Both the position numbers and the translations under genes were made by a program. From Chloroflexota bacterium (GTDB lineage: Bacteria; Chloroflexota; Dehalococcoidia; Lucifugimonadales; JAPUKM01), in the NCBI GenBank assembly GCA_027295645.1, contig JAPUKM010000210.1, forward strand, positions 1-13,326: a DNA stretch of 13,326 nt, in the 5' to 3' direction. Shown in pieces: positions 6,061-13,239 of the stretch (the first letter of the stretch is position 1; every line of letters begins with the position of its first letter). Under the pieces are notes generated by a model. The model saw nothing but the letters and a program-made list of their open reading frames with translations. It did not search any database and was not told where the DNA came from.

Positions 6061-7208
6061 TGCGGGAGGTCGTTGTACTGGGAGTGGGGATGCACAAATT
6101 CGGACGCTTCCCTGACGAGACCTTCGAGGAGCTAACATACCCCGCTATTTCTCACGCCCTGGAAGATTCCGGTGTTCCCTTTAAAGACATTGAGGTGGCA
6201 TTCTGCGGCGTGGTGAATTCCGGCCTCTACGATAGCCGAAACGTCATCCAGCAATTTGGCTGGACGGGAATACCCATTCACAGCATGGCGCAGGCCAGTG
6301 GGAGCAGCGCCGCAGCATTCAGAGTGGCCTACTGGACCGTTGCCTCCGGGCTGTATGACACTGCGTTGATTGTTGGATACGAGAAGATGGCGCGAGGTTT
6401 TATTCCGGGGACCGTCATGCCGGGCAGGAGCCATCTTGACGTTATGGGTCTTGACCCCATCCCCGCTCGAGTGGCCCTGGAGATGCGCAAGCGGCTAGAG
6501 CTGTATGAGGAGCCGATAGAGGCCCATGCGGCATATGCTGTACAGTCCTCCGAAAACGCAGCCCTCAATCCGTATGCCCACTATCCGGTGAAACGCACTG
6601 CGGAGGAGGTGCTCAACTCGGTGGTTATCAGCGACCCTCTCAGGCTGCTGATGTGCTGCCCAACCAGCGATGGTGCGGCGGCGGCGATCATTACCAGCAA
6701 GGAGAAGGCCAAACAGTACGGAGCTTCCAGAGCGATCACTGTTGCAGGCTGGGCCTGCGGTTCGCCCCAGGCCGAGGACCTGTTCGGCGGCCCCGGGGCG
6801 TTCATCGGGGGCGACTTCAAGGGCGGCAATCTCACCAGGCGGATGGCCGGCGAGCTGTACGAGAAGGCGGGTGTAGGCCCAAAGGACATTGACGTTGCGC
6901 TGGTCCACGACCCGTTCACCATGGCGGCGATGGTCGATATCGAAGCACTCGGTTTTTGTCCCGAGGGTGAGGGAGGCCGATGGATCCTGGAGGGGAAGAC
7001 CCGCGTTGATGGAGAGATCCCGATCAACACCGACGGCGGGCTGCTCTGCAAAGGGCACCCCATGGGGCCGACGGGAGTATCACAGGTGGCCGAGGTGGTG
7101 AAACAGCTACGCGGCGAGGCCTCAAACCAGGTCCCCAACAAACCGAAGGTGGGGCTGACTCACAGTTCAGGCGCGGGCATGATCAATATGCTCGTGCTGA
7201 AGAGGTGA
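6060..7208 (+). CDS. Thiolase-like protein lacking the nucleophilic Cys (SCP2-thiolase/aldolase family)
   Basis: A 382-residue thiolase-fold protein of the SCP2/lipid-transfer type (opening REVVVLGVGMHKFGRF). Canonical members carry NACASGS with the acyl-binding Cys. Here the stretch is MAQASGSSAAAF (76-87). A gap-free match gives Ser80 at the Cys position, and matching the SGS instead gives Gln78. Either way no Cys is present. The CoA-side GHP motif (332-334, His333) and VHDPF (His283) remain, and the C-terminal motif is THSSGAG (His368) rather than CxG. Together with the adjoining zinc-ribbon gene this resembles retro-aldolases such as Ltp2-ChsH2 more than true thiolases; the BbsAB thiolase complex is the other model. 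GTG 6057 is an alternative start, but ATG 6060 fits the GGAGGG spacing. Fold confident, reaction inferred. Confidence 0.88.
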   Translation: MREVVVLGVGMHKFGRFPDETFEELTYPAISHALEDSGVPFKDIEVAFCGVVNSGLYDSRNVIQQFGWTGIPIHSMAQASGSSAAAFRVAYWTVASGLYDTALIVGYEKMARGFIPGTVMPGRSHLDVMGLDPIPARVALEMRKRLELYEEPIEAHAAYAVQSSENAALNPYAHYPVKRTAEEVLNSVVISDPLRLLMCCPTSDGAAAAIITSKEKAKQYGASRAITVAGWACGSPQAEDLFGGPGAFIGGDFKGGNLTRRMAGELYEKAGVGPKDIDVALVHDPFTMAAMVDIEALGFCPEGEGGRWILEGKTRVDGEIPINTDGGLLCKGHPMGPTGVSQVAEVVKQLRGEASNQVPNKPKVGLTHSSGAGMINMLVLKR

Positions 7209-7235
7209 AACACTTCTGGACTCCTGGAGGCGGGA

Positions 7236-7985
7236 ATGTCTGTACTACTGTATGAAAAGCGCGACCAGATTGCCTACATAACCCTCAATCGCCCGGACTC
7301 TCTGAACGCCCTGAATAATGAGCTCATCGAGGCTGTGGGTAACGCCCTGGTCGACTACCGCGACGATCCATCGCTTCTGGTGGCCATCATGACCGGGACC
7401 GGTCGCGCCTTTTCCGTGGGAGCCGACCTGAAGGAGATGACCGCCGAGGGTCAATCAGCCGGGACACGGCCACTGCGGACGCCCATCCGCGAGGAGGTGT
7501 GGAAACCGATCATCTGCGCTATAGACGGCTACGCCCTTGCCGGGGGACTGGGAATGGCTCTCCAGTGCGACATCCGGGTAGCCACGGAGCGCTCCAGGTT
7601 CGGTGATGTGGAGACACGTGTAAGCGCCTGGGGTTATCTGAACGGCATAAAGATGATGCCGATGGGAGAGGCGCTATATATGTTCCAGACCGGATCCCAT
7701 ATCAGCGCCGATGAGGCCTATCGTTTGGGCCTGGTCCACAAGGTTGTGCCGGATCGAGAGGCGATGATGCAGGAGGCCGAGGCCATTGCCGCGGAGATCA
7801 GGCTCTGCGCACCGCTAGCGCTCCAAGCCGTCAAGCGCCTTGCCTATATGACGTTCAGTCATACCGGTGAGGAGGTGAACGCGTTGGCCCAGGAGCTGAA
7901 GCAGAAGGTGGCGCAGAGCGAAGACGCCAAAGAGGGCCCCCGGGCCTTTGCCGAGAAGCGCAAGCCGGTTTGGAAGATGCGTTAG
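7236..7985 (+). CDS. Crotonase-fold protein, tandem copy 1, first catalytic Glu missing
   Basis: A 249-residue enoyl-CoA hydratase/isomerase family member. The oxyanion loop RAFSVGADL (57-65) and second oxyanion segment GYALAGG (98-104) are intact, so CoA thioester binding is likely. The position of the first hydratase Glu reads Gly106 (GGLGMALQCD), while the second Glu is kept as Glu126 (GDVETRVS). Loss of one Glu is seen in isomerases, dehalogenases and other non-hydratase crotonases, so plain hydratase activity is doubtful. GGAGG lies just before ATG 7236. It is the closest relative of the next gene: both share the opening SVLLYEKRDQ and the ending KEGPRAFAEKRKPVW, and a 20-base stretch is identical (7365-7384 and 8153-8172). 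It is 14 residues shorter than copy 2. It follows the thiolase-like gene by 27 bases. Confidence 0.9.
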   Translation: MSVLLYEKRDQIAYITLNRPDSLNALNNELIEAVGNALVDYRDDPSLLVAIMTGTGRAFSVGADLKEMTAEGQSAGTRPLRTPIREEVWKPIICAIDGYALAGGLGMALQCDIRVATERSRFGDVETRVSAWGYLNGIKMMPMGEALYMFQTGSHISADEAYRLGLVHKVVPDREAMMQEAEAIAAEIRLCAPLALQAVKRLAYMTFSHTGEEVNALAQELKQKVAQSEDAKEGPRAFAEKRKPVWKMR

Positions 7986-8023
7986 GTGGCTGCGAATGGT
8001 CAGGTGTTTATAGGGGGTGGATA

Positions 8024-8815
8024 ATGTCTGTGCTGCTCTATGAAAAACGGGACCAGGTCGCCTATATCACCCTCAACCGGCCAGACTCCCTGAACGCTTT
8101 TAATGATGAGTTGAATGCCGCGATGGGCGAGGCCCTGGTTGACTACCGTGATGATCCATCGCTTCTGGTGGCTGTCCTGTCCGGAGCCGGCCGTGCCTTC
8201 TCCACGGGAGCCGACCTGAAGGAGCTGGTGGCCAAAGGTGGGAGCGCCGGAGGGAGGCAGATAAATACACCGCTCATGAAGAGTGATCTTCCCGAGTGGC
8301 CAGGGGAGATGAAGGAGGTGTGGAAGCCCATTATTGCCGCGATAGACGGCTTCGCTGTCGCGGGAGGTTTCCACCTGGCTCTCGAATGTGATATCCGGAT
8401 AGCGACGGAACGCTCCAGGCTGGGTGACGTGGAGTCACGGATTAGCGCCTGGGGTGGCCGGCACTTCAAGCGGATGATCCAAATGATGCCCTTTGGTGAG
8501 GCTATGCACATGCTTCTCACTGGGACCCATATGAGTGCTGAGGAGGCACATCGAATAGGCCTGGTGCACAAGGTACTCGCTGATAGGGATGCCTTGATGC
8601 AGGAGGCCGAGACGATCGCCGAGCAGATCAAGCTCTGCGCACCCCTGGCGGTCCAAGCTGTGAGGCGGCTTGCCTACACAAGCTTTGTTAAGACCGGGCG
8701 AGAGTTGACCGAGCTGAATCAGACCCTGAAGAAGCGGGTATCCGAAAGCCAGGATGCCAAGGAGGGTCCCCGGGCTTTCGCTGAGAAGCGTAAGCCCGTT
8801 TGGACAATGCGGTAG
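8024..8815 (+). CDS. Crotonase-fold protein, tandem copy 2, His replaces first catalytic Glu
   Basis: A 263-residue crotonase paralogous to the gene just upstream. Oxyanion loops RAFSTGADL (57-65) and GFAVAGG (109-115) are intact. His117 stands where the first hydratase Glu would be (GGFHLALECD), and Glu137 keeps the second (GDVESRIS). Compared with copy 1 it has about 11 extra residues near 78-98 (including DLPEWPGEM) and 3 after SAWG (RHFKRMIQMMP), both regions that line the acyl pocket in crotonases. The duplicates have therefore probably split in substrate or reaction, or act as a hetero-oligomer. ATG 8024 is chosen over the open frame back to 7970 because GGGGGTGG precedes it and it matches the start of copy 1. 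It lies 38 bases after copy 1. Confidence 0.9.
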   Translation: MSVLLYEKRDQVAYITLNRPDSLNAFNDELNAAMGEALVDYRDDPSLLVAVLSGAGRAFSTGADLKELVAKGGSAGGRQINTPLMKSDLPEWPGEMKEVWKPIIAAIDGFAVAGGFHLALECDIRIATERSRLGDVESRISAWGGRHFKRMIQMMPFGEAMHMLLTGTHMSAEEAHRIGLVHKVLADRDALMQEAETIAEQIKLCAPLAVQAVRRLAYTSFVKTGRELTELNQTLKKRVSESQDAKEGPRAFAEKRKPVWTMR

Positions 8816-8911
8816 ACCACTTCAGGTCTGCTTTCGTCTAAACTGCCGGAGTGCTGTCCCACCAAAGGGCTCCCGTAGAGGTTCTGAAGTCATACGTAAT
8901 GGAGGAATTCG

Positions 8912-9724
8912 ATGTCCGACTACAGTAACTTGAAAACACTTCTGGTCGAGCGCAAAGGCTCCGTCCTTACCATCACCCTCAACCGGCCGGAGGTGCTCAA
9001 TGCGGTCAACAAGGAGATGGACGATGAGCTGAGGGAGTGCTTCCACATGGTGTCGCAGGATAGAGAGGCCGACGCGGTGGTTGTGACGGGAGCGGGTCGG
9101 GCCTTCTGTGCCGGTGGCGATATCAAGGCCATTCAGGCCGGCAACTGGGATGGAGAGATGTCCGGCACGGTACGTCTCCAGAACAGCGTCCGGTCAGGCT
9201 TTGATATGATCAAGGCGATGCTGGAGATCGAGCAGCCGATCATCGCTGCTGTCAACGGCGATGCAGTGGGCCTGGGCGCGACGCTTGCCCTGTTCTGCGA
9301 TATCGCGATCGCGTCAGACACCGCACGCATCGGCGATACCCACATACGCGTTGGGGCGGTGGCGGGGGACGGCGGGGCCGTGGTGTGGCCCCTGCTTATG
9401 AGCCTGAGCCGGGCCAAAGAGTTCCTGATGACCGGCGACCTAATCTCCGCGGCAGAGGCGGAGCGCATCGGCCTGTTCAATCACGTGGTCCCCGTCGAGG
9501 AGGTGCAGTCCGCGGCCTTTGCTCTGGCGGAACGGCTGGCCAATGGACCCACGGTGGCAATCCGGTGGACGAAGATGGCCCTAAACCAGCGCTTGATTGA
9601 TGAGGTGAACCGCGTGCTGCCTCTATCCATCGCCTTGGAGGCTCTGTCGTTTACGACTAAGGACTATGCAGAGGCGATCAACGCCTTTACGGAGAAGCGA
9701 CCGCCGCAGTTCAAGGGACAGTAG
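8912..9724 (+). CDS. Crotonase-fold protein, possible beta-diketone (retro-Claisen) hydrolase
   Basis: A 270-residue crotonase of a different subgroup from the tandem pair. Oxyanion loops RAFCAGGDI (63-71) and GDAVGLGA (116-123) are present. Both hydratase Glu are missing: Thr124 stands at the first site and His144 at the second (IGDTHIRVG). Nine residues after His144 comes Asp153 (VAGDGGAVVWP), and Glu243 lies near the C-terminus. From memory, 6-oxocamphor hydrolase uses His145, Asp154 and Glu244 to cleave a cyclic beta-diketone, so spacing and positions match with an offset of one. A C-C bond hydrolase is thus a fair guess, but the GDGGAV motif also occurs in uncharacterised members labelled enoyl-CoA hydratase. 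GGAGG at 8901-8905 sets the start. A 96-base spacer separates it from the preceding gene. Confidence 0.88.
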   Translation: MSDYSNLKTLLVERKGSVLTITLNRPEVLNAVNKEMDDELRECFHMVSQDREADAVVVTGAGRAFCAGGDIKAIQAGNWDGEMSGTVRLQNSVRSGFDMIKAMLEIEQPIIAAVNGDAVGLGATLALFCDIAIASDTARIGDTHIRVGAVAGDGGAVVWPLLMSLSRAKEFLMTGDLISAAEAERIGLFNHVVPVEEVQSAAFALAERLANGPTVAIRWTKMALNQRLIDEVNRVLPLSIALEALSFTTKDYAEAINAFTEKRPPQFKGQ

Positions 9725-9760
9725 AGGGACGATGCGAAAGCCGACTGGTGAGGGGTTGCG

Positions 9761-10426
9761 ATGGCGCTTAATGGTCATTCAGGGATACTAGCCGTCTTCA
9801 CCAACTGCCGGGACCCACAGCGGGGGAAGGATTTTAACCGCTGGTACGACGATTCTCATGTGCCGCGCTTAGAGCAATCGGGAGCGCTAGCACGCTCCAG
9901 TCGGTATCGGAATGTGGGGGAGATGAATAGCGGTCAGGCGAAGTACCTGGCTATACATGAGTCCAATCGGACTGACCAGATGTCCGTGTACCGGGAGGTC
10001 ACACAGACCTGGAAGCGCCTAGCTGGGGAAGGGGCGATACACCCGGCTCTGGATCTGGTCCTTCGAGCTCAATACGAGCGGGTAGGGCCAGAATTCCGAA
10101 GTGACCGTTCTGCCAGGCCTGTTCAAGGGATTCTAGTCGTGCTTACTGCCCCTCGTCCGGGTGTGCCTGACGATGAGTTCAACGATTGGTATGCCGGCAC
10201 CCACGTTCCCGAGCTTCTGGGCACGGGCAAGTACCATACGGCCAACCGGTATCGGTTAGTGGCCAGCGAGCCGGAGGCTCCCAGGTATGCCGCCATCTAT
10301 GAGACGGAGCTGGATGCCGCTACAGCAGCCGACGCTCTACTGGAGTACCGCGGCAAGTGGACGCAGCACCCGGTACACGGGGTCGCCTACGAGGTAGGGC
10401 TGCGGGGAGTTTTTCAGGCCGTGTAG
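9761..10426 (+). CDS. Duplicated dimeric alpha/beta-barrel (EthD-like) protein
   Basis: A 221-residue protein of two similar halves. Each opens with a beta strand (GILAVFT at 8-14; GILVVLT at 123-129) and then the motif FNxWYxxxHVPxL (25-37 and 140-152), with His33 and His148 in equal places. This is the ferredoxin-like, dimeric alpha/beta-barrel pattern found in EthD-like and related small proteins of degradation clusters. A fused pair would form one barrel within a single chain. Some such proteins are enzymes (lyases, monooxygenases, isomerases) and others are accessory, so the role is unknown. It follows the third crotonase by 36 bases with a purine-rich GAGGGG before its ATG, so is probably co-transcribed. 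No signal peptide or membrane segment is seen. Confidence 0.75.
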   Translation: MALNGHSGILAVFTNCRDPQRGKDFNRWYDDSHVPRLEQSGALARSSRYRNVGEMNSGQAKYLAIHESNRTDQMSVYREVTQTWKRLAGEGAIHPALDLVLRAQYERVGPEFRSDRSARPVQGILVVLTAPRPGVPDDEFNDWYAGTHVPELLGTGKYHTANRYRLVASEPEAPRYAAIYETELDAATAADALLEYRGKWTQHPVHGVAYEVGLRGVFQAV

Positions 10427-10680
10427 TTGCCCTTGGTCTTGGAGAGCTTTCGGCAGATACGGCTGGCGCGCCGTTAGGATTGCTGGCAGGAGCGGGAGGA
10501 CGTTTCCCGAAGGTGATCGGAAGCCGGACTACGAGATCGACCACGCGGATGAGCTTCGCCCGATAATTGGTGAGCTATGGTCGAGATGAACTACCAGGCG
10601 GGAAGGTCCAGGATTGGGATGGGCCTACGATCTCGAAGCTGGGAGACGTAATGAAACTAGTGGGGGTTTAAGCAAGGGCT
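10427..10680 (+). other. 254-base gap with a possible frameshifted gene remnant
   Basis: No intact gene is seen. Two short open stretches look protein-like and lie in different plus frames: one ends at the TGA at 10587-10589 (ending DELRPIIGELWSR), the other ends at the TAA at 10669-10671 (ending KLGDVMKLVGV). Joined by a frameshift near 10575 they would form a C-terminal piece of about 60 residues. I cannot name the family. It may equally be ordinary spacer or leader for the next gene. Confidence 0.25.
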
Positions 10681-11448
10681 ATGATCGCCGTTTCCTCGAT
10701 GTACCCGGACCAAGCGACTGATTATCCTCCCATGGTGTTGATCCACGGTGCGGCGAACTCCGCCAAGGTGTGGACCGTTTGGCAGCAAGAATTAGCCGGC
10801 CGGGGATGGACATCCCACGCGATTGATCTGCGCGGCCACGGCCAGAGCCCACCATCCGACCTCTCACGGACGACAATGGAGGACTATGCCAGCGACGTGC
10901 GCGACCTTGCCGGCCGCTTGTCGCAGCCGCCTGTTGTCATGGGCTGGAGTATGGGAGGACTGGTAGGCATGATGGTCGCCTCTCAAGGCCTGGGGGTGGC
11001 CTGTATTGCCCTTGCACCGAGCCTGCCCGCACGGCAAATGGATACTTCAGTGGATCTGCGAACAGGGGAGTTCGGACCTGAAGAGTACGGCATCATCGAC
11101 GGTGACACCAATAACCAGCCCACCATGCCGGACTTGGACGCAGAGGAGCGCAGTCTGGCTTTGAGTTCACTCAGCCGTGAGTCGCGCCTGGCTCGCGATC
11201 AAAGGAGGCAGGGCATCATTATCGAGTCGCTGCCGTGCCCACTCCTCATCGTGACGGGAACAGATGACAAGGCCTGGCCTAAGACACGATACGAGGGGCT
11301 TTGGTTAAACGCGGAGTTCCTTGAAGTGGAGGAAGCCTCGCACTGGGGATTGGTCATAAACCGGCGTGCGCTGGCGGTTGGAATCCCTGAAGTACTACGT
11401 TGGCTGACTACTAACGTGGGACCTGTCGCGGAAACACCTAATCGATGA
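10681..11448 (+). CDS. Alpha/beta hydrolase (serine hydrolase type)
   Basis: A 255-residue alpha/beta hydrolase with oxyanion motif IHGAANS (21-27), IDLRGHGQS (48-56), nucleophile Ser90 in GWSMGG (88-93), likely acid Asp196 (or Asp195) in TGTDD and His221 in ASHWG. The triad is complete. ATG 10681 is the first start after an in-frame TAA at 10669-10671; the Shine-Dalgarno site is weak and close (AAGGG), so translation may be modest. ATG 10699 is an alternative. It is separated from the degradation run by a 254-base gap and could be independent of it. Its end overlaps the end of the convergent ABC ATPase gene by 11 bases. The substrate is unknown. Confidence 0.85.
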   Translation: MIAVSSMYPDQATDYPPMVLIHGAANSAKVWTVWQQELAGRGWTSHAIDLRGHGQSPPSDLSRTTMEDYASDVRDLAGRLSQPPVVMGWSMGGLVGMMVASQGLGVACIALAPSLPARQMDTSVDLRTGEFGPEEYGIIDGDTNNQPTMPDLDAEERSLALSSLSRESRLARDQRRQGIIIESLPCPLLIVTGTDDKAWPKTRYEGLWLNAEFLEVEEASHWGLVINRRALAVGIPEVLRWLTTNVGPVAETPNR

Positions 11449-12409
11449 TCTCTAGATAAGCTTCCTCCAGCGTTGGATCTCTAGCAACCATATTCTCGAT
11501 GTGGTCCTTCCCGACCACTTCCGCTATCTTGTCACTCAAGTCTGCGCCAGCGACCACGTGAACGGTGAGCTTCTGGTAGACGCCGTCAGCGCTTGTGGTG
11601 GCTCGCTTCACACCGTCGAGCCCAGTCAACTCTTCCTGAAGGCTCGGTCGCGTCTGGTTGAGGGTCAGCTCGATCACACCGATGCTGCTGAAGTTTCGCT
11701 TTATCTCAGCAGGTGTGCCCAAAGCTACGAGCTTCCCCTTGTTGATAATGGCGATCCTGCTGCACAGCGAGTCCGCCTCGAACATGTAATGTGTGGTAAG
11801 CAGGACCGTCTTGCCTTGACCGACGAGGGCGGGTATCCGCTGCCGCAGCTCTTGGGCCCCCAGCGGGTCCAACCCCAGAGTGGGTTCATCCATGAATACG
11901 ACTCCGGGATCCGTTAGCAACCCACGGGCTACGTGCAGGCGTTGTTTCATCCCCCGGGAATACTGCTCTACCAGGGTTTTTTGTTGATCGGCCAGACCAG
12001 CCTGCGCCAAAGAATCATCGATGATGCGGTCGGTGTCACGGGGCTTAATGTGGTTCAGGGCAGCGAAATAGCGCAGGTTCTCCTTACCGGTGAGGCGCCC
12101 GTAAAACCCACGGTCACCGCCAAGGATAATGCCTATATTCTTGCGTACCTCACGTCCCTCTTTCACTACGTCATATCCGAGCACCCTGGCGGTCCCGGTT
12201 GTCGCGCTAAGGAGTGTCGAGAGGATCCTGATCGTGGTGGTTTTCCCTGCTCCGTTGGGACCGAGCACACCGAACACCGTCCCTTTCGGTATCTGCAGGT
12301 TCAGGTCTTGCAGAGCTACCGTCTCCCTACTTTGACCAAGAAGGCTACGGGACCGGTAGACCCTCCCCAGACCCTCACACTCGACTGCGTATTCGTTGTT
12401 CTCTGTCAT
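11438..12409 (-). CDS. ABC transporter ATP-binding protein (ABC-2 exporter type)
   Basis: A 323-residue ATPase of the DrrA/NatA type that would power export by the adjacent permeases. Walker A is GPNGAGKTT (50-58), the signature is YSRGMKQRL (150-158), Walker B is VVFMDEPT (170-177) with the D-loop LGLDP after it, and the switch His207 lies in TTHYM. The Q-loop Gln is not seen; the region reads ILGGDRGFY (95-103), a variant I associate with this exporter subgroup. The C-terminal part after about residue 245 is the accessory domain, ending TLEEAYLEI as is common in the group. ATG 12409 has AGGAG upstream; the open frame back to 12481 overlaps the permease and is not used. It is the last gene of the operon. 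The cargo is unknown: a drug, lipid or glycan is possible. Confidence 0.93.
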   Translation of the reverse strand: MTENNEYAVECEGLGRVYRSRSLLGQSRETVALQDLNLQIPKGTVFGVLGPNGAGKTTTIRILSTLLSATTGTARVLGYDVVKEGREVRKNIGIILGGDRGFYGRLTGKENLRYFAALNHIKPRDTDRIIDDSLAQAGLADQQKTLVEQYSRGMKQRLHVARGLLTDPGVVFMDEPTLGLDPLGAQELRQRIPALVGQGKTVLLTTHYMFEADSLCSRIAIINKGKLVALGTPAEIKRNFSSIGVIELTLNQTRPSLQEELTGLDGVKRATTSADGVYQKLTVHVVAGADLSDKIAEVVGKDHIENMVARDPTLEEAYLEIID

Positions 12410-12440
12410 CGCTGCTCCTGAACTCCTCGTTAGTTCGCCC

Positions 12441-13226
12441 TCACGCCGGGGAACGCTCCAAGCTCGATCGGGCCCTCGCATCCCTCTCCACCAGCATGTA
12501 CACGACGATGCCCGCTATCGCATAGCCCAGGCCTACAAGCGCTTCTAACAATAGCTCATCTCTAACGGCCCCGATGTCCATTCCCGCGAATGCCCCGCGA
12601 AGGGCCACCAGGCCATGCGTCAGCGGTATCCCATTTGCAAGGTCACCAAAAAACCAGGGCAGGCTGGCGATGGGGATGATGACCCCGGTCATCGCCAGGA
12701 ACAGCCCCATGGCCGCGTTGTACAGGTTGAAGAACTCGCCCAACATCATGGTGAAGTTGCCAAGGAACAAGGCGAATGCCGTGCATGCCGCCGCAGTCAA
12801 CAGCACAGACACAATCATGGTCCACCAGTTCAGCGTGGAAAGGTCAAGGCTCAGAACGAGCCAGCCAAACAGAAAGCTCAGGGCGCACGCCAAAATGCTG
12901 TTCGGGAAGTGCAACACGCCCCGGCTGAAGAACACCGCTACTCGGCTGCCTGGCGAGCTATAAATGAACGAGATGGTCCCGAAGACCCGCTCATAGACAA
13001 ACGACTGCAGTATCCCACCTAGCAGGATGACGGGAATGGCATAACCGATCATTCCAATCATATAGGCCTGCGCCGCATCGGAGTCCGCCGCGAATTTCCC
13101 GACAAGAGCGAACATAAGAAGCATGAGGATGGGTCTCAGCACGACGTTCGAGATGTAGGCCGTCCAGTTCAGCCACAGGAACAGGCCTCGGTAAGAGAGA
13201 TAGGCTTGGACGAAGAAGTTTCTCAT
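12441..13226 (-). CDS. ABC-2 type transporter permease
   Basis: A 261-residue integral membrane protein with about six hydrophobic segments (roughly 22-43, 55-77, 107-126, 135-158, 168-190 and 228-248), the layout of ABC-2 permeases. The segment ISFIYSSPGSR between the second and third is typical of this family, and MTGVIIPIASLPWFF marks the fifth helix with the usual conserved Pro. It would form the membrane pore with the preceding permease and be energised by the ATPase 31 bases downstream. The start is uncertain: ATG 13226 lies 13 bases after the previous gene's stop, whereas TTG 13253 would overlap that gene by 14 bases and has GGGAG only 3 bases away. I prefer the ATG. Its frame is open to the window edge, but that extension is explained by the upstream gene in another frame. 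Confidence 0.88.
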   Translation of the reverse strand: MRNFFVQAYLSYRGLFLWLNWTAYISNVVLRPILMLLMFALVGKFAADSDAAQAYMIGMIGYAIPVILLGGILQSFVYERVFGTISFIYSSPGSRVAVFFSRGVLHFPNSILACALSFLFGWLVLSLDLSTLNWWTMIVSVLLTAAACTAFALFLGNFTMMLGEFFNLYNAAMGLFLAMTGVIIPIASLPWFFGDLANGIPLTHGLVALRGAFAGMDIGAVRDELLLEALVGLGYAIAGIVVYMLVERDARARSSLERSPA

Positions 13227-13239
13227 TCCAGGCAACGCC

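Noticed and set aside
5503..6138. Minus-strand open frame of 211 codons
   Set aside because: Antisense to the Zn-ribbon gene, no recognisable domain.
6495..7141. Two long minus-strand open frames
   Set aside because: Antisense to the thiolase-like gene, overlapping each other, low-complexity shadow composition.
8819..8890. Inverted repeat ACTTCAG / CTGAAGT between two crotonases
   Set aside because: Only 7 bp with a 58-base loop and no T-run; expected by chance.
11501..12421. Plus-strand open frames opposite the ABC ATPase
   Set aside because: The minus strand carries Walker A, signature and Walker B motifs; the plus frames show none.
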